From Candidatus Omnitrophota bacterium (GTDB taxonomy: Bacteria; Omnitrophota; Gorgyraeia; Duberdicusellales; 4484-171), in NCBI GenBank assembly GCA_014728785.1, contig WJKZ01000168.1, forward strand, positions 1 to 7,235: 7,235 nt of DNA. The letters are read 5' to 3'. Positions 1 to 5,896 of this stretch are shown here, one piece after another. Made by a program: the position numbers and the translations under genes. The notes below the pieces were generated by a model that saw only the letters and a list, made by a program, of their open reading frames with translations, searched no databases and was not told the DNA's origin. Each line of letters opens with the position of its first letter. The first letter of the stretch is position 1.

Positions 1-1
1 C

Positions 2-1576
2 CGCAGGGCCCTTAAGGAGAGTCTGGAGAAAAACTTTGAAGAATTTCTAATCCCTTCGGGAAAGACCGAAGAGGCGCAGAAGGAATTACAGCAGGAAAAA
101 GGGAAAATAAAAAGTTTATTGGATGAGGCCGAAAGAACTTTATCTTTAGAAGAGCTGCTCAATCTTTACGAAAAAGTAAAAAAGGATGAAGAACTTTTCA
201 GGAATGTAAAGCAAGAGCGTAAGAAAGACATAAAGGAGGCATTTGAAAAAGCTTTGGAATCTAAAATGGAGATGGTTATGGCGGAAAACCTCCAGGAGTT
301 CAACAAGGATCTGGAAGATAATAATTTTGAGATAGGAATGGAGAATGAAATTTTTGATTTAAGCTCCGGGGTAGTGTTTTCCCGGAACTCCGAAGAGTTG
401 AAAGAAGAATCAAGAGAACTGAAACAGTATGTGATAAATGAGGGGATAGAGGAGATCCAAAAAGAAGAAAAGTGGGCAAAAACAACGGAAGGGAAAGCTG
501 AGCTGTTCCGGATAGAGGAGGAAATAATAATCCGCCAGGTTCTGGAGAGGAGTTTAGTACCGGAAGAAGAAAAAGATGATTTTTTAGAGGAACTCGAAAA
601 GTCTTCATCTGCAGAGATACCTCAGGCAAAAGAGGGTTTAGAGGAGTTAAAGAAAAAAGCGGAGGAATTCTTTGAAAAAGGGTTAGTTTCCGAGAGTGAT
701 TACGAACAGTTAAAGCAGAGCCTGGACAGTTTGGATAACATTCTTTCCGCCAGTGAAAGCAGTGAGCAGTATTCAGAAGAAAAAGAAGAATTTGAGGAAA
801 GCTATTACGGTAAATGGAACCGGACGGTGGAGGAAAAGATATACCGGCAGGAGGCGAGAAAAAAACTTAAAAATCTGATGGAGAGGCTCACAAAGGCGGA
901 TTCTTTTCGTAAGATAGATATGGTAAAAAAAGAAATTGAGAAGAATTTGGATGATTTGCCCCGGGATACGGCTTCCCGGGCTACAGTTGAGGATTTGAAA
1001 GAGCTGATGGAAGTCATAGCGCGTATCGAGAAGAAAAGCCTTATCGCCGAAAATATTATTCCTTTGCTGGAGGAATTAAGAAAAGCCAAAGAATTAAGCA
1101 GTATTGACAGGGATAAAATTGAAGAGCTGTTAGAAGAGCTGGAAGAAGCCTATCTTAACGAGGAAGAAATAAGTGAAGATTTACAGAATCGCGTTAGAGA
1201 AGTTTATGAGGAGATTAAATCCCGTAATTTACCCAGCGATGAATTTTTAAAAGGCAAAAAAGGTGCCTGGTCAATTAATGTATTACCCGAACAGGTGGTA
1301 ATAAATACCCGGGAATCGGTGGATTTAAAAGTATTGGGTATTTACAATAAAATGGTAATCAAAGATTTGACACGAGAGGTAGAGTGGGATTTTCAAGGGA
1401 TGAAGATAGCGAACATTACTCCTCAGGGAAAAATTGAGCCGCTTTATGCCGGGACGACAAAAGTCCGTGCCATATACCGGGATAATATCAGCAATCCCGT
1501 GGAAATCATAATTGCCGAGCCTCTTGATGCGCAAGAGGAAGAATTCGAGAACAATTTAAATATTCTTAACAGGTGA
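2..1576 (+). CDS. Coiled-coil protein with C-terminal bacterial Ig-like domain (5' truncated)
   Basis: The frame is open from base 2, so the gene starts upstream; the TTG at 119 is an internal Leu codon, not a start. 524 residues are visible (numbered from base 2). Residues 1-420 are extremely rich in Glu and Lys with Leu/Ile at heptad-like spacing, so long helices or coiled coils are expected. No membrane segment is visible in this part. Residues 224-244 (FEKGL, then SDYEQLK) resemble a SHOCT-type helical hairpin. Residues 424-504 form a Big_2-like Ig domain: VLPEQ opening strand, DLT...VEW core with Trp, PQGKI turn, AGTTKVRAIY, and a closing SNPVEIII. A 20-residue acidic tail follows. The Ig domain implies an extracytoplasmic location, but any signal peptide or anchor would be upstream. 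The stop overlaps the next gene, whose Ig repeats share the same signature, so the two products probably work together. The function is unknown; I do not recognise the helical part as a named family. Confidence 0.85.
   Translation, partial: RRALKESLEKNFEEFLIPSGKTEEAQKELQQEKGKIKSLLDEAERTLSLEELLNLYEKVKKDEELFRNVKQERKKDIKEAFEKALESKMEMVMAENLQEFNKDLEDNNFEIGMENEIFDLSSGVVFSRNSEELKEESRELKQYVINEGIEEIQKEEKWAKTTEGKAELFRIEEEIIIRQVLERSLVPEEEKDDFLEELEKSSSAEIPQAKEGLEELKKKAEEFFEKGLVSESDYEQLKQSLDSLDNILSASESSEQYSEEKEEFEESYYGKWNRTVEEKIYRQEARKKLKNLMERLTKADSFRKIDMVKKEIEKNLDDLPRDTASRATVEDLKELMEVIARIEKKSLIAENIIPLLEELRKAKELSSIDRDKIEELLEELEEAYLNEEEISEDLQNRVREVYEEIKSRNLPSDEFLKGKKGAWSINVLPEQVVINTRESVDLKVLGIYNKMVIKDLTREVEWDFQGMKIANITPQGKIEPLYAGTTKVRAIYRDNISNPVEIIIAEPLDAQEEEFENNLNILNR
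1271..1513 (+). other. Bacterial Ig-like (Big_2-type) domain at the C-terminus of the first gene
   Basis: This is a roughly 81-residue beta-sandwich module. Its pattern is a VxPxxV opening, a D-L-T then V-E-W strand, a G-K-I turn, an A-G-T-T-K-V-R-A strand and a closing S-N-P-V-x-I-I-I. The same order of landmarks recurs five times in the next gene, which supports common descent. Such domains usually act as rigid spacers or adhesive units outside the cytoplasmic membrane. The domain assignment is by pattern, without a profile search. Confidence 0.75.
1573..1576 (+). promoter_or_regulatory. GTGA stop/start overlap (translational coupling)
   Basis: The TGA of the first gene (1574-1576) lies inside GTGATG, giving two adjacent candidate starts for the second gene: GTG at 1573 and ATG at 1576. 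The only Shine-Dalgarno-like bases are AGG at 1571-1573, too close to either start to act well. Re-initiation by ribosomes finishing the first gene is the likely mode. The two starts differ by one residue, so the protein is essentially the same. Confidence 0.6.
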
Positions 1577-3696
1577 TGAAAAGAATTTCGTTTTTTTTAC
1601 TCCTTATTTTTTTGGGCTTGTCAGTCTATGGACAGAGTAACGAATCGTATGAGGAAATATGGCTTTCCGGCAGAAGGGTAATTAACGGCTTAACCCGCCA
1701 GCAGGCACTGGATGAGTTTGGAGAACCTTCCAGAGTGGGGCCCGATTTCTGGCATTATTCCGGCGAAGACCCTTTTTATGTATATTTTTCTGACGATGAG
1801 ACGAATTTTTTCATTTTTCCCTTTACCTGTGAGGCAAAGTTAGGCGTTCCTTTTCAGTTGAAAGCTTTTATAAGTTACCCGGATTTTAAGATGGAGGAGA
1901 TAACCCCCTATGTCAACTGGATAGTTACCTCCAGCAAGCTCTTGTACCTTAAAGGGAATTATTTTTTTCCTTTAGAAGAAGGCAGCAGTCAGGTTATTGC
2001 CGAATATAAAGGTAAAATGAGTAATGCCTGTAATGTTGCTGTCAGTATTGATACGGAGGAGACTCAGGAGCAGGAATTATTATCTCTTCACGTGTTTCCC
2101 GACAAGCCGGCAGTGGTAGTAGATGAAATACCAACATTTCTTGCTTTTGGTGTTTTCCGTAATAGAGGGGAAAAGAAATTTTTCGCTAAGGACATATCTT
2201 CAAATGTTGAATGGTTTGTTTCCCACGGAGGCGAAGCTTCCGCGGTTTACGACAACACAATAAGCTTTCCAACCCCGGGTGAATCCCGTGTTTTTTGCCG
2301 TTATCAGGGTCTTAAGAGTAATGCCCAGGCGGTAGAAGTGAGAAAAGAATATTTTTTTAAAAATGATACTATAAAATATATACATTTAGTTCCCGATGTC
2401 GCTATTGCTGATAAAGGTTCGGAGGTAGAATTCAAAGCAGTAGCAACGACTTTCAGTAACAGGGCTTTCAATATCGCCAAGGACCTCTACTGGGATGTTG
2501 ACGATGAAACCGTTGCTTATTTTGATCAAAGAGGCGTGCTGAAGTTGTCTGAAAAAGGCGTGGTAGAGGTAGAAGCCCGCGGCAGAGGGCACACCAGTTT
2601 CCCGGCCAAGGTGGTAATAAAGGAAAGCGAGGAGCTCTTAAAGAAAATAATAAGAGCGCAGCCTCCTAAAAGTAAACAAACCCCGGAAGATTCTCTCGAA
2701 GAGCGCCTGCAAAAAATACAGCAGAAGCCGGAAGAGCTGGTTTCACTGGAGCTTAAGCCCGAACTGATTGAAATGACAGTAGGGGATACGGCTGCTTTTC
2801 AAGTAGAAGCGGTTTATTCTAACGATTCCAGAGAAGACGTGACTTCTCTCGCCAAGCTGGAAGCTTCAGACCCGGCTAAGGTTGTAGTAGAAGAAGGAAG
2901 GGTTGAGGCTCTTTTAAAAGGCGAGACAGAGATGCGGGCTTCTTTCGAAGGGATTAAAAGTAATCCTTCGCTTATCCGTATAGAAGGAGCCAAGCTTATG
3001 TCTATTGTCCTTGAGCCCAGAAAGGTAAAGGAAGAGATAGGCAAAGAATTTGAAATAAAAGCCGTCGGTTACTACGGAGATGATTCACAAAAGGATGTAA
3101 CAGATATTTCTAACTGGAACGTCGGCAACGAAAAAATAACAAAAAATCTGGGCAAAGGTTTGTTTAAAACAAAATGGTTAGGCGAGACTTCAATAACAGC
3201 CAGTATAGAGGAAGTAAAAAGTCTGCCTGCGGGGGTAAAGGTATTTATTTCTCCCTTTTCGATTTTCAAAGCAGTTTCTTTGTTGTTGCTGGTTTTACTT
3301 TCGCTTTTGTCCCTTATATTTTATATATTGATCAAAAGAAAGCGTTCCGATCTCAAAAAGTTTCTTGATTCCGAACCTTCCCGCAGCATGATAGATATCT
3401 TTCAACACTCCCGGAAGGTACTGAAGTCCTGCGGTATCCCCTATGAGAGCAATATACCTCCTCTGCAATACGCAAAGATGGTGGAAGATAAATTTTCCCT
3501 GAAAGAGGGCACATTCGGTGACCTCGCTGCTAAGTTTTGTGAAGCCAAATACAGCAGCCACAAGATTTCTGCGGAACAATCTCATAAATTTTTAAAAGAA
3601 TATAATGATTTTATGCGACTGCTCCACCGGAAATACCACGACAGAACTACTCTTTCTTTATCACTTTTTATTCGCCGGCAACCCCTCGTTCTCTGA
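1573..3696 (+). CDS. Secreted, membrane-anchored protein with five Ig-like repeats and a DUF4129-like cytoplasmic tail
   Basis: This is a 707-residue type I membrane protein. Residues 1-20 are a signal peptide (KR, then a Leu/Phe core, likely cut after VYG); there is no lipobox Cys. Residues 30-72 resemble the SmpA/OmlA (BamE) motif: GLTRQQALDEFGEPS followed by WHY and VYF. Five Big_2-like Ig domains follow at about 79-159, 170-256, 267-350, 390-470 and 475-559. A charged Pro-containing linker (351-389) separates the third from the fourth. Residues 564-587 are one transmembrane helix, followed by KRKR as a stop-transfer signal. The 120-residue tail (about 600-683) matches the DUF4129 pattern: CGIP, PPLQYA, then a hydrophobic/aromatic run to CEAKY. 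DUF4129 is normally the cytoplasmic end of TgpA-type transglutaminases; no transglutaminase core is present here. Predicted topology: Ig array outside, DUF4129-like tail inside. The role is probably structural or scaffolding in the envelope, but this is inference. ATG at 1576 is an equally good start. Confidence 0.85.
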   Translation: MMKRISFFLLLIFLGLSVYGQSNESYEEIWLSGRRVINGLTRQQALDEFGEPSRVGPDFWHYSGEDPFYVYFSDDETNFFIFPFTCEAKLGVPFQLKAFISYPDFKMEEITPYVNWIVTSSKLLYLKGNYFFPLEEGSSQVIAEYKGKMSNACNVAVSIDTEETQEQELLSLHVFPDKPAVVVDEIPTFLAFGVFRNRGEKKFFAKDISSNVEWFVSHGGEASAVYDNTISFPTPGESRVFCRYQGLKSNAQAVEVRKEYFFKNDTIKYIHLVPDVAIADKGSEVEFKAVATTFSNRAFNIAKDLYWDVDDETVAYFDQRGVLKLSEKGVVEVEARGRGHTSFPAKVVIKESEELLKKIIRAQPPKSKQTPEDSLEERLQKIQQKPEELVSLELKPELIEMTVGDTAAFQVEAVYSNDSREDVTSLAKLEASDPAKVVVEEGRVEALLKGETEMRASFEGIKSNPSLIRIEGAKLMSIVLEPRKVKEEIGKEFEIKAVGYYGDDSQKDVTDISNWNVGNEKITKNLGKGLFKTKWLGETSITASIEEVKSLPAGVKVFISPFSIFKAVSLLLLVLLSLLSLIFYILIKRKRSDLKKFLDSEPSRSMIDIFQHSRKVLKSCGIPYESNIPPLQYAKMVEDKFSLKEGTFGDLAAKFCEAKYSSHKISAEQSHKFLKEYNDFMRLLHRKYHDRTTLSLSLFIRRQPLVL
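1660..1788 (+). other. BamE/SmpA-OmlA-like N-terminal motif
   Basis: Residues 30-72 of the second gene read as V-x-N-G-L-T, then Q-A-L-D-E-F-G-E-P, then D-F-W-H-Y and Y-V-Y-F. This order (G-[ML]-[ST] helix, LG-x-P turn, aromatic W-x-Y strand, next strand ending in F) is characteristic of the small alpha/beta fold of BamE-type outer-membrane lipoproteins and related periplasmic domains. Only the first two thirds of the fold can be followed. It could instead be an independent convergent motif. Confidence 0.5.
1807..3249 (+). repeat. Five tandem Ig-like protein repeats
   Basis: Repeat units lie at about 1807-2049, 2080-2340, 2371-2622, 2740-2982 and 2995-3249. Shared landmarks are a VxP-type opening, [DNE]-[IV]-[TSA] before the central strand (usually with Trp: VNW, VEW, LYW, SNW), a G-containing turn, an alternating strand ending in an aromatic or small residue, and a closing S-N/S-F/S-L followed by V-x-V or I-x-I. 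The SN pair is plain in units 1, 2 and 4. Units 4 and 5 resemble each other most (both have DVT and GET). The repeats are diverged at DNA level, so this is an old duplication and not a recent tandem array. Confidence 0.75.
3262..3333 (+). other. Single transmembrane helix with cytoplasmic KRKR stop-transfer
   Basis: Residues 564-587 of the Ig-repeat protein form an uninterrupted hydrophobic run dominated by Leu, followed at once by Lys-Arg-Lys-Arg. By the positive-inside rule the N-terminal Ig array faces out and the 120-residue tail faces the cytoplasm. Confidence 0.85.
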
Positions 3697-3698
3697 TT

Positions 3699-4868
3699 AT
3701 GTCTATAATAATAACAAAATATATTTTGTTTTTTTTGACTTTTCTGAGGCCTTTTTTGATGAGTCCGGCTTTTGAGCTGAATGAAGCTGATTTGATTTTC
3801 AGTATCGCATTTATTGCTTTTTCCTTTCTATATATCCTGTTTCTGAAGAAATTCGACTCTAAAAATTTTGCCCCTACGGTATTGATTTTTTTTCTTACTG
3901 TTTTTACATTTTCGCTTCTAAGGCACCCGGTAAGTCTTAAGCACCTTTATGTTTATATCTTTTACTTATCTGTTTTTTATTTTGCTTTCTATGAGGAAAA
4001 AAAGAGGCCTCTTTTGGTGCTTATTGTCGTAACTTCAATGGCGGTAGCGCTGTATTCCCTAAGGTCTTATTTTATAATTTCCCGCTACTTACTTGAATAT
4101 TTAGAACTTAAAGAGATAAATTACGGCTTTGGAAGAGAATTTGTTCAGAGAGGCCGGGCATTTGCACCTTTCTTCCTTCCCTCTCTTTTAGGCGGATACT
4201 TGGCCATGGCAATACCTATCTGCCTGGGGTTTATAACCGAGGAGGTAAAGCTTAAAAAGAGAAGGTTATTTTTGTTTTTTTGGATAATCTGCTTTGTCTG
4301 TTTTTCTCTGGTTTTATATCTGACCCAATCTATAGGAGCGCTGGTTGCATTATTCTGCGCGATAGCTTTTTATTTGATTTTGAGGAGAAAACTCAATCTT
4401 AAAATTCTGATTTTGATTTTCATACTCCTTACCGTTATAGCCTCGGTTTTATATATAAGGCAAAGCGGCGAAGATTTCACTAAACCTTTTTTCTCTCTGG
4501 AAAAAAGGCTTTCATACTGGAGAAATACCTGGCAGATTATAAAAGACAATCCTTTTACGGGAAAAGGTTTAGGTAATCTGTCTTTGGCCCAGAGCAGGTT
4601 TGTGCACAATTCCTATCTTCAACTCTGGGGTGAATCAGGCTTATTCAGTCTTCTTGCCTTTTTAGCAGTAATTTTTTTATTTATAAAGAAAGGCACGGAA
4701 AAAATAAAGGCAGAGGGCCGCTTCTGTGAAAAAGGTGTGGTGGTGGCCGGAATAGTATTTCTGATACACAATCTGATAGATTTCACTTTTTTTGTTTCGC
4801 AGGTTTCTTTTCTCTGGTGGATAATACTGGCTATTGTTTTGAGCCGCGATTCTTTTGGCAGGCCGTAG
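3699..4868 (+). CDS. O-antigen ligase / O-antigen polymerase family membrane protein (WaaL/Wzy_C-like)
   Basis: This is a 389-residue polytopic inner-membrane protein with about ten hydrophobic segments and one large periplasmic loop near the C-terminus. Family landmarks are RGRAFAPFFLPSLLGGYL (151-168), LTQSIGALVA (208-217), then the large loop with RLSYWRNTWQIIKDNPFTGKGLG (270-292) written here as two parts: RLSYWRNTW (270-278) and NPFTGKGLG (284-292). These are followed by HNSYLQLWGESGLF (303-316). The loop His (H303) and Arg residues (R270, R275) are in the places expected for the essential residues of WaaL-type enzymes. The family moves a glycan from undecaprenyl diphosphate onto lipid A-core, a protein or another acceptor, or polymerises repeat units; sequence alone cannot decide which. 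ATG lies 2 nt after the previous stop with no clear ribosome site, so translation is probably coupled. The length is normal for the family. The acceptor could plausibly be one of the co-encoded Ig proteins, but this is speculation. Confidence 0.9.
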   Translation: MSIIITKYILFFLTFLRPFLMSPAFELNEADLIFSIAFIAFSFLYILFLKKFDSKNFAPTVLIFFLTVFTFSLLRHPVSLKHLYVYIFYLSVFYFAFYEEKKRPLLVLIVVTSMAVALYSLRSYFIISRYLLEYLELKEINYGFGREFVQRGRAFAPFFLPSLLGGYLAMAIPICLGFITEEVKLKKRRLFLFFWIICFVCFSLVLYLTQSIGALVALFCAIAFYLILRRKLNLKILILIFILLTVIASVLYIRQSGEDFTKPFFSLEKRLSYWRNTWQIIKDNPFTGKGLGNLSLAQSRFVHNSYLQLWGESGLFSLLAFLAVIFLFIKKGTEKIKAEGRFCEKGVVVAGIVFLIHNLIDFTFFVSQVSFLWWIILAIVLSRDSFGRP

Positions 4869-4889
4869 CGTTAAAGACTTATTAAGAAG
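4869..4889. other. 21-nt convergent intergenic gap
   Basis: This is the only spacer between the two converging operons. A 5-bp inverted repeat (GACTT at 4876-4880, AAGTC at 4887-4891, 6-nt loop) is followed by only three T on the - strand and by none on the + strand. It is too weak to call a terminator. Transcripts from both sides probably run into the opposite gene. Confidence 0.5.
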
Positions 4890-5894
4890 TCAGCCGTTAT
4901 CGGGATTTTGTTGTGGTTTGTCGGGTTCTCTTGCTTTGTATACCGTCCAGAAACTTAAAACAGAAAGGGCGAGTATTAAATACAAACCTGCAAATTGTTT
5001 CTTCAGTAATATAAAAATAGCCGACAATCCCCAACCGAAAGTAATAAAGTAGATTAGAAGCAGAGCTTTTCTGTGAGAAAATCCGTTAGAGATAAGTCTC
5101 AAGAAAAGGTGGTCTCCGCTTTTTTTAAACGGTGATATTCCCTTTTGAATACGGGAAAAAACAACAAAAGAAGTATCGATTATAGGAAAAGCCAGTATTA
5201 TTAAAGGAGTAAATAGTGCAGCAACATTATTTAACGTAGCATAATCTAAATACATACTGAGAGAGGCGAAGATAAAACCTAAAAAATGACTGCCGGAATT
5301 TCCCATATACATCTTGGCTGGAGATAGATTGAAAAAGTAAAATGAGGCTAACGTGCCGGCTAGAATAAGAAAAAAATTAGCCAGAAGGGGATTGGCGCAG
5401 ATGAACGATATCCAGGCAAAAAATAGTGATATTATTAAGCTTACTCCTGCGCAGAAAGAATCTTTTATGTCTATTAGATTGAACGCATTGGTTATCCCCA
5501 TTATCCAGATAAACGACACCAGATAGTTAAGCCAGGGCGGTAAAAAATATATCTGAGTACTTTTCCCCTTGAAGACAAAAATAGATATTAATATTATCTG
5601 TAAAAGGCTTTTTTGTAATAGAGTCAGCTCTCGCCAGTCATCGATTAATTCCAGTATTAAAATATAATAGGCAAATATAAATATAGTTATAAGTTCCTGA
5701 GGCAGGTTTATTTTTTTGGATAGAACATATATACTGAATAAAAGCAGAAGGGCAATCCCGAAACCTATCCCTCCCAAAAGAGGGATTTTATCCCGTCCTT
5801 TCAGATGCCGCCAATCCTTAGATGAATTCTGAAGCAGAGCCAGTATTAAAAAGGATAAAATAAAAGCGGCGAGAAAATTTATCAGGTATATCAC
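4890..5894 (-). CDS. Polyprenyl-phosphate sugar-1-phosphate transferase, MraY/WecA superfamily (glycosyltransferase family 4, PF00953 type), altered active site
   Basis: This is a 334-residue integral membrane protein with about ten hydrophobic helices, the size and layout of WecA/MraY enzymes. Those enzymes transfer a sugar-1-phosphate from a UDP-sugar to undecaprenyl phosphate and so start a lipid-linked glycan. Motifs seen: DKIPLLGG (35-42), LIDDWREL (83-90, the Mg-binding Asp pair D85-D86), NAFNLID (136-142) with D145, PAKMYMGNSGSHFLGF (192-207), FPIIDTSF (236-243) and SPFKKSGDHLFLRL (254-267) with SHRKA (273-277). Departures from the family are clear: the usual DG.DGLA reads DIKDSFC, the usual MGD[TS]GS reads MGNSGS (N199), and the usual H.HH.L reads HLFLRL with one His kept. 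The GTG start at 5894 places the first helix at residues 2-22 and lies 2 nt after the upstream stop; no ATG fits. It is co-transcribed with the GT-B gene, as expected for glycan initiation. Activity is uncertain. Confidence 0.85.
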   Translation of the reverse strand: MIYLINFLAAFILSFLILALLQNSSKDWRHLKGRDKIPLLGGIGFGIALLLLFSIYVLSKKINLPQELITIFIFAYYILILELIDDWRELTLLQKSLLQIILISIFVFKGKSTQIYFLPPWLNYLVSFIWIMGITNAFNLIDIKDSFCAGVSLIISLFFAWISFICANPLLANFFLILAGTLASFYFFNLSPAKMYMGNSGSHFLGFIFASLSMYLDYATLNNVAALFTPLIILAFPIIDTSFVVFSRIQKGISPFKKSGDHLFLRLISNGFSHRKALLLIYFITFGWGLSAIFILLKKQFAGLYLILALSVLSFWTVYKAREPDKPQQNPDNG

Positions 5895-5896
5895 TG

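Noticed and set aside
119..121. TTG as start of the first gene
   Set aside because: The same frame is open upstream to base 2 with the same Glu/Lys-rich composition, and no ribosome site precedes the TTG, so the gene is truncated by the window edge.
300..629. 109-codon Pro/Leu/Ser-rich open frame on the - strand
   Set aside because: Its composition is what the reverse of a Glu/Lys-rich coding region produces; it is a shadow.
1591..1598. T8 tract just inside the second gene as a phase-variation switch (similar T8 tracts at 3729-3736 and 3886-3893)
   Set aside because: Phe/Leu-rich membrane segments in an AT-leaning genome naturally give TTT runs; the tracts are short, all frames are intact, and nothing shows length variation.
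3295..3585. 96-codon open frame on the - strand
   Set aside because: Antisense to the membrane helix and DUF4129-like tail of the Ig-repeat protein; no family features and no ribosome site.
4876..4891. Inverted repeat GACTT/AAGTC as an intrinsic terminator
   Set aside because: The stem is only 5 bp and AT-rich, and at most three T follow it on the - strand; too weak to support a terminator call.
4855..5052. Small + strand open frame across the convergent junction
   Set aside because: It overlaps the end of the ligase gene and the 3' part of the transferase gene on the other strand, with no ribosome site or recognisable domain.
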